From assembly GCF_018130215.1 (NCBI RefSeq), contig NZ_JAFCKQ010000028.1:29640-93639 (forward strand): 64,000 nt of DNA. Reading direction: 5' to 3'. The stretch comes from Bradyrhizobium jicamae. Lineage in GTDB: Bacteria > Pseudomonadota > Alphaproteobacteria > Rhizobiales > Xanthobacteraceae. Positions within the stretch are counted from its first letter, which is position 1. Every line of letters begins with the position of its first letter. The notes beneath the pieces are model-generated. The model saw only the letters and a program-made list of their open reading frames with translations. It had not been told where the DNA came from and made no database searches. The translations under genes were made by a program, and so were the position numbers. Below are positions 8,989 through 17,256 of the stretch, in pieces.

Positions 8989-9516
8989 ATGGATGCGACA
9001 GTCAAGCGAAAGGCCCGTTCCCCGAAGAGCACACGTCCGCCGCCGCTCCAGCCGGTCGAGCCCGTGCATGACTCCGATGGCGCGCATCTCGAGCTGCGGA
9101 TCTGGCTTCGGCTGCTCGCCTGCGCGACCCGGATCGAGAAAGCGCTCAATGCGCGCCTGCGCAAGGAGTTCAATACCACGCTGGCCCGCTTCGACCTGCT
9201 GGCGCAGCTTGCGCGCAGGCCCGAGGGCGCAAGCATGTCCGTGGTTTCCGACCTCCTGATGGTCTCGAACGGCGCCATCACCGCGCTGGTGCAGAAGCTG
9301 GAAGCCGATGGATTGATCCATCGAGAGGTCGACACCGCGGATCGCCGCACCTTCCGCCTGCGGTTGTCGCAAGACGGCGCAAGGGAATTCGACCGGATGG
9401 CGCGCCGGCACGAGGAGTGGGTGATCGCCCTGATCGGCGAGTTGTCACCCGTTGCGCAGTCGGACCTGCTGCAACATTTGACCCTGCTCAAGCGTCGTCT
9501 GGACAAGCACGCCTGA
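8989..9516 (+). CDS. MarR-family transcriptional regulator
   Basis: The 175-residue protein has the MarR winged-helix layout: RIEKALNARLRKEFNTTLAR, then the recognition region MSVVSDLLMVSNGAITALVQ, then DRRTFRLRLSQDG for the wing. It ends the Rieske operon and probably represses it until an aromatic ligand binds. The candidate operators are the twin palindromes at 1507-1522 and 1660-1675. I place the start at the ATG 8989; a GTG at 8974 would add five residues. MarR proteins control known auxin-degradation loci, which fits but does not prove the substrate. Confidence 0.87.
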   Translation: MDATVKRKARSPKSTRPPPLQPVEPVHDSDGAHLELRIWLRLLACATRIEKALNARLRKEFNTTLARFDLLAQLARRPEGASMSVVSDLLMVSNGAITALVQKLEADGLIHREVDTADRRTFRLRLSQDGAREFDRMARRHEEWVIALIGELSPVAQSDLLQHLTLLKRRLDKHA

Positions 9517-9564
9517 CGGTCGTTTCGGCAACACCGGCAGGCGCCGGTATTCCCACGTATTGAC

Positions 9565-9588
9565 CCCGCCGGCTTCCTGGCCGGCGGG
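9565..9588 (+). terminator. Strong hairpin, probable terminator of the Rieske/marR operon
   Basis: CCCGCCGGC and GCCGGCGGG form a perfect 9-bp stem with a 6-base loop, followed by a T-rich ATCTTTGTTC. It lies between the convergent marR and phosphoesterase genes and may work in both directions. Confidence 0.75.
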
Positions 9589-9615
9589 ATCTTTGTTCGT
9601 CACGAGCGGCTGACG

Positions 9616-11763
9616 TCAGTGATCCGAGTTGCCGTGACCGCCATCGTCGAAGTCGAAGAAGTCGAACAGATCGCTCAGCGCCGGGCTGTTGACCGGAACG
9701 TAGGGATTGTTCGGCACGACGACCGGGTTCGGGTAGTTGTCGCGGCTGCGGTTCGTGATCGGCTCCAGGCGCCAATTCCGCTCGATGAACTTGATGATCG
9801 AGACGTGGTCGGCGTAGCTGTGCGAGATGTGACCCTGCTTCACGCGCGGCGAGACCACGATCAGCGGAATACGGGGCCCGTCGCCGAAGAAGTCGAGCGG
9901 CTGCACGTAGCCCGAATCGAAGTAGCCGCCGCCTTCATCGAAGGTGATGAAGATCGCGGTATCCTTCGCGTAGTCGGATGCTTCGACCTGGTCGACGATC
10001 TTCTTCGCGAAACCCTCGAACAGATTGAGCTTGGAGGAATTCGGGTGACCATCGGTGAAGCCGCTCGGCTTCACGATCGACACTGCCGGCAGGGTGTGCT
10101 GGGAGATATCGGAGTACAGGTCGACCGAGTCATGGATATGGGCTGCGACCTGATCCGGGTGCGACATGATCGACCTGTCGTACTGGAACGGATTGCAGAT
10201 GTTGCAATACTCGTCGGCGGTCGGGCCAGCGACACCCCAATTGATCTGGTACGGATCGTCGACGTAGTTGTTCCACTGATCGCCGTAGTACTTCCACGAG
10301 ATGTGCCTGTCGTTCAGGCTGTCGCCGATGCTCCTCGTCGACGACGGCGGGATCGTGAACGGCGTGTTAGCCGGATTGGTGTCGGTATAGGCGTTCTTGC
10401 CGTTGCCGAAATAGCCAGGGTTGTAGTTGTTCATCAGATAATAGTGCCCCGGCTCGCAGTTGGGGTTGATCCGCAGCCCCGCGAGATAGTCCCGGATCGG
10501 CTTGACGCCGGGCTGGCTGGGATCGGAGCAGTTGGTGTAGGAGCCACCGCCGGAGACAGGGTTCGCGGAATAGGGCGGCGGAAAGCCACCGTTGCCGCCG
10601 GCGCCGTAGCCGTCCTGGATGTACCAGTTGTTGGTGCCCTTGGCAGGGTTGGGGTTCTCGATTTCATTGACGACGCCGGCGTCGGGCGTGCCGCCGAACA
10701 CCTGCACGCCATTGGGTGGCGGGACCGCGATGCCCGATGCATCGATGAAGTGGATCATGTCGGCGTGGCCGAACATGATGTGGTTCGCACCGGTGCCGCC
10801 GTTGACCGATTGGTGGAAGTTGTCGCTCATCGCATACTTCTGCACGAGGCTCGTGAAATACGGCACGTCGCCCTTCTGCACGTTGTAGAAGCCGAGCGCC
10901 GTCGACCCCTCGCCCGTAGTCGTTGCGGTCGTCGAATATTCGGTCGAGAAGTTGGCCGGCTGCGCCGCTCCGTTGGCGCCGGCCCCGACAGTCACCTCGA
11001 CCCAGGCGAACAGGTTGCCGTTGCAACCCGACGGATTGTCGCGGCTGGCAGCGGAATGGCTGCAGTTCAGCTGCTGCCACATCTGATAGAAGCGATGCAC
11101 CGGGCTCGCCGCATAGGCGTCATAGGGCATCGTGTCGCCGTTGGTGAGCTGGAACGGACCGGCCGGCAGCGCGCTGACGTTGCTGATGCGCTGGTCGGCG
11201 GTCTTCGACGTCTGACCGGTGCCGCCGGTGAGCAGGTACTGGTAGTACTCGGAGGGCAGGCCGGATTCGGATTGCTGCGCCAGCGCAAGCGACGCCTCGC
11301 AGGTCGTGATCGGCGAGCTGCCGCACTGGTTGGGGATATAGGAGACCTTCGGACCGCCGACCAGCGGAGCCGGCAGCTGGTCCTTCGGGAACGACTGCTT
11401 CGGCGGGCTCAGCAGGAAAGCATCGTTCAGGCCGGTGTCGGTGGCGGCGAGTTGATGAGCCTTTTCGAAATTGGGTCCGGGGACGGCGTTCTTGTTGCCA
11501 TCGAGCTTGACGATGCCCTGCGACAGCAGGTTCATCACGCTCTCGCCGGACCGGTTGGGCACATAGGTGGCGAACACGTGATCGAAGCTGCGGTTCTCGC
11601 CGATGATGACGATGACGTGCTTGATCGGTGTCCGGGATTCATGCTCCCCGAGGTGCCGCCCTTCGTCGGCGAGGACGGGGCCCGCGGTGAACTGGCCCAG
11701 CGCCAGCGCGCTCAGCGTAAGTCGGCAACCGTACAGCCAACGTGATTTGTGCCTGCTATGCAT
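9616..11763 (-). CDS. Secreted phosphoesterase of the PF04185 family (phospholipase C/acid phosphatase AcpA-like)
   Basis: The 715-residue protein has a signal peptide (about residues 1-28, ending GPVLADE). The family's metal-site motif VIIGENRSFDHVF follows near residue 50. C-terminal motifs are TFDEGGGYFD and VSPRVKQGHISHSYADHVS, then FIERNW. Members hydrolyse phosphate esters outside the cytoplasm; at 715 residues this is longer than AcpA (about 500). The ATG is preceded by AGGAG and overlaps the last base of the multicopper-oxidase stop (TGATG), so the two are coupled. A PHO-box-like sequence upstream of the oxidase suggests control by phosphate starvation. Substrate (phospholipid or phosphomonoester) is not decided by the sequence. 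Confidence 0.82.
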   Translation of the reverse strand: MHSRHKSRWLYGCRLTLSALALGQFTAGPVLADEGRHLGEHESRTPIKHVIVIIGENRSFDHVFATYVPNRSGESVMNLLSQGIVKLDGNKNAVPGPNFEKAHQLAATDTGLNDAFLLSPPKQSFPKDQLPAPLVGGPKVSYIPNQCGSSPITTCEASLALAQQSESGLPSEYYQYLLTGGTGQTSKTADQRISNVSALPAGPFQLTNGDTMPYDAYAASPVHRFYQMWQQLNCSHSAASRDNPSGCNGNLFAWVEVTVGAGANGAAQPANFSTEYSTTATTTGEGSTALGFYNVQKGDVPYFTSLVQKYAMSDNFHQSVNGGTGANHIMFGHADMIHFIDASGIAVPPPNGVQVFGGTPDAGVVNEIENPNPAKGTNNWYIQDGYGAGGNGGFPPPYSANPVSGGGSYTNCSDPSQPGVKPIRDYLAGLRINPNCEPGHYYLMNNYNPGYFGNGKNAYTDTNPANTPFTIPPSSTRSIGDSLNDRHISWKYYGDQWNNYVDDPYQINWGVAGPTADEYCNICNPFQYDRSIMSHPDQVAAHIHDSVDLYSDISQHTLPAVSIVKPSGFTDGHPNSSKLNLFEGFAKKIVDQVEASDYAKDTAIFITFDEGGGYFDSGYVQPLDFFGDGPRIPLIVVSPRVKQGHISHSYADHVSIIKFIERNWRLEPITNRSRDNYPNPVVVPNNPYVPVNSPALSDLFDFFDFDDGGHGNSDH

Positions 11764-13574
11764 CAAAGCTCTCCTTTGGTCCTTTGGTTAGGTGGAGTAG
11801 TCGAACTCGCGGTGTTCGCCGGCACGACCCTGATCCGTCCCATCATGCCGCCGTCCTCGTGTTCGAGGACGTGACAGTGGTAGACAAAGGTGCCGATGAT
11901 GTTGGGGTCGCGGAAATCCATGCGCAGGCGCACGCTGGGATATTTCAGCATGCGGCCGTTGTAGTAGGGAACGTTGACCGTATCGCGCAGGAACGGCTCA
12001 TTGACCGCGATCCCGGACCAGTCGAGCAACTGGAAATGAAGCTGGTGGATGTGGAAATCATGCAGCTCCATCGAACGGTTCTCGATGATCCAGTCTTCGA
12101 CCTCGCCTTGCTTCACGGTGATGTCCGGAACGTCGGATTGCGGGTCGAACGGTTTCGGCGTCTCGCCGTCGATGGTCATGAAGAACTTGGTCGGGCTGTT
12201 CGGGTCGTTCGGATTCTCCGGCTGCTCGGAGAAGAACAGCTTCCTGACGCGGACCGGTGCGACGTCCCCGACCCACGGCCGATCCGGTCGGGGCAGCGGC
12301 TCGGCATGCGCGGGCAGCGCGGCCTGCGGCTCGCCCGCATCCGCCGATGCCGTGATCGTCAGCAGAGCGCGGTTGGGATCGTTCTCGCCGGCGGGTCCGG
12401 TATCGACTGCGCGTGTCACCAGCAACGCCGATGCGCCGGCCGGCGGGCCCTCGACGATGAACTCGGCGCGCGAGCCAGGCGGCAGGCCGATATGGTTGAC
12501 CCATTGCACTGACGGCGACGGGCTGCCGTGGAACTGCAGCGGCACCCCGTCGAGACCGACGATGCCGATCTGCTGTGGTGCGCGGCCGACCAGCAGGGCC
12601 AGGTTGAGATAGGTGATCGCGGACGCGTTCAGCACACGCCAGAGCTGCCGCTCGCCCGGCTTCATCGACAGTGTCGCCGGCGGATAGTTCGGATATGGCA
12701 CCGGCACGAAGTTGACCGAAAGGTCCTTCGACGGCTTGCCGAAGCCGGTCCCGGAATTGGCGACGTCACCGTCACTGTCGAGCTGGCTCTTGGACATCAC
12801 CGGCTCGGATTTCGACGGCTGTGCGTCGGGATTGGCGAGATCCTGGTCACGGATCACGAGCACACGCTCGGGCAATCCCGCGAGTGACGGATCGGCGCGC
12901 TCGATGCCTTCGATGATGATCGCGCCGGAAGCGCCGCCGAGCACCTGCGTCTTGCTGAAGCCGTGAAGATGCGGGTGATACCAATAGAGGCCTGGGGGCG
13001 CGTCGTCCGGGATACGCAGGCGATACTCGAACGGCGCGTCATCGGGCTGGATCGAGGTCTTCAGCACATCGTCCTGGTGACAGACCGGCGGCACGGTCAG
13101 TCCATGGAAGTGCAGATTGGTCGAGATCGGCGTCATCGCGCCGCTTTCGCAGGGATTGGCCGCCTTTTTTGCCGTGCAGATCGGCGCGCCGGCGAGCGCC
13201 CGGTCAATCGCAGGCGTTGCCGTATCGAGGTCGACGAGGTCGTTCTTGAAATGGATGACCAGTTGGTCGCCCGGTTTGAGGCGCAGGGTCGGCGATGGCT
13301 TCCCGTCTGATGTCAGATAGCAGTAGCGGGTCGTTCCGTCCGGCAGCTTCTCATCGTGGACACTGAGGTCGGTTTCGAGGATGCCGTCATGGCTGCGCAA
13401 TTCCGCCGGTTCAGCAATCGCACTCCCGGGTCCGGGGCGGTCGCAAACATCCTGCGGCGCGCGCTGCATTTCGGTAGGGCTCGTTGCGCCGAGCCAGGCC
13501 GTTACGCCACTCACCGCCAGCCCGAGGCAAGCTGCGACGAGGACACGGAAAATGGTCGAATACCGTCGAAACAC
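11763..13574 (-). CDS. Exported multicopper oxidase
   Basis: This 603-residue protein has an N-terminal hydrophobic export segment (about 9-28) and four copper-binding motifs: NLHFHGL, YWYHPHLHG, ELHDFHIHQLHF and YHCHVLEHEDGGMM. The last includes the type 1 Cys and the axial Met, so the trinuclear and mononuclear centres look complete. Such enzymes oxidise metal ions, phenols or bilirubin-like substrates in the periplasm. It is the first gene of a coupled pair with the secreted phosphoesterase. The pairing is unusual for copper resistance, and no copA/copB-type neighbours are seen. Confidence 0.88.
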   Translation of the reverse strand: MFRRYSTIFRVLVAACLGLAVSGVTAWLGATSPTEMQRAPQDVCDRPGPGSAIAEPAELRSHDGILETDLSVHDEKLPDGTTRYCYLTSDGKPSPTLRLKPGDQLVIHFKNDLVDLDTATPAIDRALAGAPICTAKKAANPCESGAMTPISTNLHFHGLTVPPVCHQDDVLKTSIQPDDAPFEYRLRIPDDAPPGLYWYHPHLHGFSKTQVLGGASGAIIIEGIERADPSLAGLPERVLVIRDQDLANPDAQPSKSEPVMSKSQLDSDGDVANSGTGFGKPSKDLSVNFVPVPYPNYPPATLSMKPGERQLWRVLNASAITYLNLALLVGRAPQQIGIVGLDGVPLQFHGSPSPSVQWVNHIGLPPGSRAEFIVEGPPAGASALLVTRAVDTGPAGENDPNRALLTITASADAGEPQAALPAHAEPLPRPDRPWVGDVAPVRVRKLFFSEQPENPNDPNSPTKFFMTIDGETPKPFDPQSDVPDITVKQGEVEDWIIENRSMELHDFHIHQLHFQLLDWSGIAVNEPFLRDTVNVPYYNGRMLKYPSVRLRMDFRDPNIIGTFVYHCHVLEHEDGGMMGRIRVVPANTASSTTPPNQRTKGEL

Positions 13575-13729
13575 GCCGCCCCGCCAAATAGGTGCGGCCG
13601 TCAGGCGCGCGACAACGCGCTGAGGCCAACGATGGCTTCAGCCCGCTGTTGCGACTGCGGTCGCTAACAAGTGCTTTTTTTGACGAAGTCGACGCTACAT
13701 GCGCGTTGTTGCGGTATTCTGGCAGGTTT

Positions 13730-13747
13730 CTAACAGGCAAATGACAG
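13730..13747 (-). promoter_or_regulatory. PHO-box-like direct repeat upstream of the oxidase-phosphoesterase operon
   Basis: On the minus strand CTGTCAT-TTGC-CTGTTAG matches the two 7-bp repeats spaced by 4 bp that PhoB binds (consensus CTGTCAT). The first repeat is 7/7 and the second 5/7. A possible -10, CAGAAT, lies 8 bases downstream. The box is about 156 bases before the oxidase ATG. Confidence 0.5.
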
Positions 13748-13846
13748 TGGATTGCGACATATGGGCACGGAACTTTTGTCGAAGAAGCTGACGCCGCTAC
13801 GGGCAGCAGGGCTGGCGGGCAGCGAAGCGAGGAATTTTCGAAAGTC

Positions 13847-14503
13847 TCAGCGCCGCTTCAACTCGGCCAGCGGCGTCGAGCCGTCGATATTGGCGGGCGT
13901 CGGCGGCACCTGACCATTGGCGCGATCATTGGCGCCTTGCGCAGGTGCCGGCAATGTCAGCACAATGCTGTCTCGATCCTTCTCCATCGTCGCCTCGCGG
14001 CTCCGGATCGTGCGCAGCTTCCAGCCCTGATAGTCGTCGTCGAGCCTCAATCGAAGCGATCGTTTGGTCGACTGATCGAGAAATATACCGAAGCTCTCCT
14101 CGTCGCTCGCAATCGTTCCGACCAGCGACAATGGCGGCGGCACGGCTTCCTTGGTCTGCGGCGGTGGCGGCGGCGGCGCAGGCGCCGGCTCCGCGGCCAG
14201 CACTGGAGGCGGTGGGCGGCGCGTCGCGGAAAAGATCGGACGATCTCGCGTGGCCGACAATCGCGTCAGCGGAATCGCCCACAGCGGGTTGCCGCTCAGC
14301 GGTCGCTGCGGCTCCGGTCGCTGCGTGAAAGCACGGACGGATGTCACCCGTTCGCCGGATGATGGCGTGAGCCGCGTTTCCTCGGCGATCCCGGGATCAA
14401 GGGCGTCGGTCGTGATCGCAACAGCCGCTGCCGCAACAGCATGAGGCGACGACGCGAGCATCACGAAAGCGATTGTGACGTGGTGTATCGCGCGGCAGAT
14501 CAT
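13847..14503 (-). CDS. Type II secretion GspN-like protein
   Basis: A 218-residue protein with a signal peptide (about 1-25) and a layout I recognise from alphaproteobacterial GspN-like proteins: NPLWAIPLTRLSATRDRPIF, a proline-rich linker of about 20 residues, then LVGTIASDEESFGIFLDQ and a short beta domain. Related proteins hold the inner-membrane platform of the secretin system in the periplasm. No other gsp gene is in the window, so it is an orphan here; the rest of the system may be elsewhere. The secreted oxidase and phosphoesterase next to it are possible cargo, as speculation. Confidence 0.6.
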   Translation of the reverse strand: MICRAIHHVTIAFVMLASSPHAVAAAAVAITTDALDPGIAEETRLTPSSGERVTSVRAFTQRPEPQRPLSGNPLWAIPLTRLSATRDRPIFSATRRPPPPVLAAEPAPAPPPPPPQTKEAVPPPLSLVGTIASDEESFGIFLDQSTKRSLRLRLDDDYQGWKLRTIRSREATMEKDRDSIVLTLPAPAQGANDRANGQVPPTPANIDGSTPLAELKRR

Positions 14504-14699
14504 CTGAGCCCTCGGCGCCTCGACACTGCGGCGGAACCCGCGATCTGCCGGGGTTCACCGGAAAAAGCCATTCCCGCCACGTTACAACCGAAGCGCGAGA
14601 TGGCCGAGCGACAATTCGTGAGCAAGGAAGTGTTGCGGCCTCGCGCGGCATTGCCGCGGAGGTCGTGCTCAACAGGCGGTAAATAAAGCGATGACGATT

Positions 14700-15250
14700 C
14701 TACCTGTCACGTCCGCCTGCGACCGGCTACGATGTCGGTGTCGTCTTTGCCGTTCATGACTGCGAGGTCGCGGTCGACAGGGAGACCGGGCATGTCGAGG
14801 TGCTGAGCTATCGCGTGGTCCAGGACTCGTGCGCTGAACCGGCGCGCGATCTATGGCCAGATCCAGGGCGGCGTCGTGCAAGGCCTCGGCTACGCCCTGC
14901 ACGAAGAGGTGACCATCGGGTCCAACGGATGCGTCCGCCAGACCGGCTTCGAGACCTATCGCGTGCTGCTGGCGCTCGACGTCGTTCCGGTCGAAATCAG
15001 CCTGTACGAAGGCGCGCCATCGATCGGGCCGCTCGGAACCAAGGGCGCCGGCGAGGTTCCGATCCTCAATGTCGGCGCCGCCATTGCGTGCGCCGTCGCC
15101 AACGCGACCGGAAAGCGCGTCCAGGAGCTGCCGCTCACGCCCCCGCGGGTACTCGAACTTCTGCTCGACCGCAACCGGCCGCTCTCACTGCCGCACATCG
15201 CCGATGCCTGGGCGAATAATCTCGTGCGCCCGCACGGCACGGCCGGATAG
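14700..15250 (+). pseudogene. Remnant of a xanthine-dehydrogenase-family molybdopterin-binding subunit
   Basis: From about 14700 the frame reads PPATGYDVGVVFAVHDCEVAVD and VEVLSYRVVQDS, the C-terminal region of XdhB/aldehyde-oxidase large subunits. Around 14828-14842 the homology jumps to another frame, which continues NRRAIYGQIQGGVVQGLGYAL...GTKGAGEVP to the stop at 15250. The usual residues between VQD and the asparagine are missing. The first 500 or more residues of the family are absent upstream and no start fits. It is therefore truncated and frameshifted. A 124-residue frame from 14876 could still be translated but lacks a cofactor domain. Confidence 0.75.
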
Positions 15251-15473
15251 TGCTCGAACGGCGGATTCCCGGGGATCAGGGCCGGCACACCTGGCGCCAA
15301 TGCGCATTTCCCGTGCAGCGCACAGAAAAAAAGAACGGGCGCTCGCTCAGAAAATTTTCGCCGCCCCCTTTTCCGATGGCCGCGCTCTGCGCTAGGAATG
15401 ATGCAAGGGCGCAAAGCCCGCGCTCGGACCCAAGCAATGGATGGGTACGAGACGACATATCAGGGGAGGCAGC

Positions 15474-16223
15474 GTGGCTCTCGCGCGCCAACGGCCAGGA
15501 ATGACTGCTGCGTTCGCGATGGACGCGCTTTGCGCGCGCATCCTCGAGCGCCACAGGGATTCCATAAAGGTCCAGAAGCCCCACCTCGCCGTCCCCAACC
15601 TGACGCGCATCATCGGCGCGACGCTCACTTTGTCCAACAAGCACGGGTTTCACGCGACGACGCTGCGCCAGCTTGCCGAAGCCTCCGGGCTGAGCATGGG
15701 CGGCCTCTATACCTATTTCGACAGCAAGCCGACGCTGCTGGCCATGATCCTCGGCGAGGTTGCGGAGACGGTGAACGAAGTCCTCACCGCGCCTCCCGCC
15801 GACGTCCGGCAGGACGCCCGCAAGCATCTGCACTGGTTCATCGCGACCCATGTTCGCATGAGCGAGGCGATGCAGCCCTGGTTCGTCTTCTCCTTCATGG
15901 AGGCGAAGTCGTTTCCGCCGGCGGAACGCCAGCGCGCTATCGACATGGAGGTGATGACCGAAAGGATCATCGCCGACATCATCAAGCAGGGTGTCGCCGG
16001 CGGAGTCTTCTCCGTCGACCAGGTCACGCTCACCGCATCGCTGATCAAGCCGCTGCTGCAGGACTGGTACGTCAAGCGCGCGAAATACCGCCGGCGCGGC
16101 ACCTCGATCGAGGCCTACATCAACGCCGTCGGAACGTTCGTCGACGCCGCGCTGTCGGCGCCGAGCCGCAGCCGCACGACGGCGGGTTCCCGCTCAAAAT
16201 CCAGGCCGATGGCGCACCCATAG
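15474..16223 (+). CDS. TetR-family transcriptional regulator
   Basis: The 249-residue protein has a TetR helix-turn-helix (FHATTLRQLAEASGLSMGGL followed by YTYFDSKPTLL) and an all-helical C-terminal ligand domain. I chose the GTG at 15474 because AGGGGAGG lies six bases upstream; ATGs at 15441 and 15501 have none. It is 20 bases before the first permease and is the leading gene of the ABC operon, so it most likely controls that operon and itself. The ligand is probably the imported sugar or lactone. Confidence 0.83.
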   Translation: MALARQRPGMTAAFAMDALCARILERHRDSIKVQKPHLAVPNLTRIIGATLTLSNKHGFHATTLRQLAEASGLSMGGLYTYFDSKPTLLAMILGEVAETVNEVLTAPPADVRQDARKHLHWFIATHVRMSEAMQPWFVFSFMEAKSFPPAERQRAIDMEVMTERIIADIIKQGVAGGVFSVDQVTLTASLIKPLLQDWYVKRAKYRRRGTSIEAYINAVGTFVDAALSAPSRSRTTAGSRSKSRPMAHP

Positions 16224-16243
16224 CCCGTAACAAGGACCAGGCG

Positions 16244-17215
16244 ATGAAGCGTTTTCGATTCAATCAGCAGGAGATCGTCTTCGCCGTCTTCGCCATCCTG
16301 TTCCTCGTGTTCTCGATTTTCCTGCGCGGTTTCCTGACGCCCGAGAACATGCTGACGCTGCTGCAGAACGTCGCCGTGCTCGGCATCCTCGGTCTTGCCA
16401 TGGCGATCGTCGTGATCGGCCGCGGCATCGACATCTCGCTGATCGCAGCGCTCGCGGTGCCCCCGGGCCTCGTGCTGCAGATGGTGCAGAACGGCCACTC
16501 GCTGACGGCGTCGGTGCTGACGGCGGTGCTGCTGACGATCGCCTTCGGCCTCGTCAATGGCTGGCTGATCGCCTATGCCGAAGTCCCTTCCCTGTTCGCG
16601 ACGCTGGCGACCGGCCTTCTGCTTGCCGGACTCGGACAGGCCGCGCTGTTCCAGCTCGACGTCGTGCAATGGAGTGACGGCATGGCCGGCTTCGAGCGGC
16701 TCGGACAAGGCACCATCCTCGGCATCCCGACCTCGATCGTGATGTTCGCGCTCGCCTGCATCGTGGTCGCGTTCCTGCTGCGCCGGACCCGCTGGGGTGC
16801 CTACATCTACGCGATCGGCGACAACCCCTATGCGGCCCGCGTCACCGGCATTCCGTCGCGGCCGATCATCGTCCTGCAATATGTGATTGCCGCGCTGATC
16901 GGCTGCTTCGCCGGACTCGTGATGGCGGCGTCCGTGAACTCGATGCCGACCCGGATCTTCAACTCGACCCTGATCTACGACGTGATCCTGGTCGTCGTGC
17001 TCGGCGGTATCGGCCTGTCGGGCGGCCGCGGCGGCGTGCTCAATGTCATCATCGGGACGCTGCTGATCGGTACCATGCTCAACGGCATGACCATCATGGA
17101 TATCTCCTACGCCGGGCAAAACCTCGTCAAGGGCGTGGTCCTGCTGCTCGCGGTCATAACGGATTCGTTCCTGAATCCGCGCAACGAAGAAACGGCACAG
17201 CAGGGCGACATCTGA
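16244..17215 (+). CDS. Ribose-type (RbsC family) ABC permease
   Basis: A 323-residue integral membrane protein with about nine hydrophobic segments from FAVFAILFLVFSIFL onward. Family motifs are VVIGRGIDISLIAA in the third segment region and VLGGIGLSGGRGG near the C-terminus. It forms half of the channel, with the second permease two genes on. The operon order is tetR, permease, binding protein, permease-propeller fusion, propeller protein, ATPase. The canonical GGIDLSVG is altered here to GRGIDISLI. Confidence 0.87.
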   Translation: MKRFRFNQQEIVFAVFAILFLVFSIFLRGFLTPENMLTLLQNVAVLGILGLAMAIVVIGRGIDISLIAALAVPPGLVLQMVQNGHSLTASVLTAVLLTIAFGLVNGWLIAYAEVPSLFATLATGLLLAGLGQAALFQLDVVQWSDGMAGFERLGQGTILGIPTSIVMFALACIVVAFLLRRTRWGAYIYAIGDNPYAARVTGIPSRPIIVLQYVIAALIGCFAGLVMAASVNSMPTRIFNSTLIYDVILVVVLGGIGLSGGRGGVLNVIIGTLLIGTMLNGMTIMDISYAGQNLVKGVVLLLAVITDSFLNPRNEETAQQGDI

Positions 17216-17256
17216 GTGAAGCGATGAGAACACCAACCAAACCCATGGAGGAAGCA

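Noticed and set aside
9619..11745. A 708-codon plus-strand frame opposite the phosphoesterase
   Set aside because: Low-complexity Val/Arg/Asp composition and no ribosome site; the minus-strand frame has signal peptide and family motifs.
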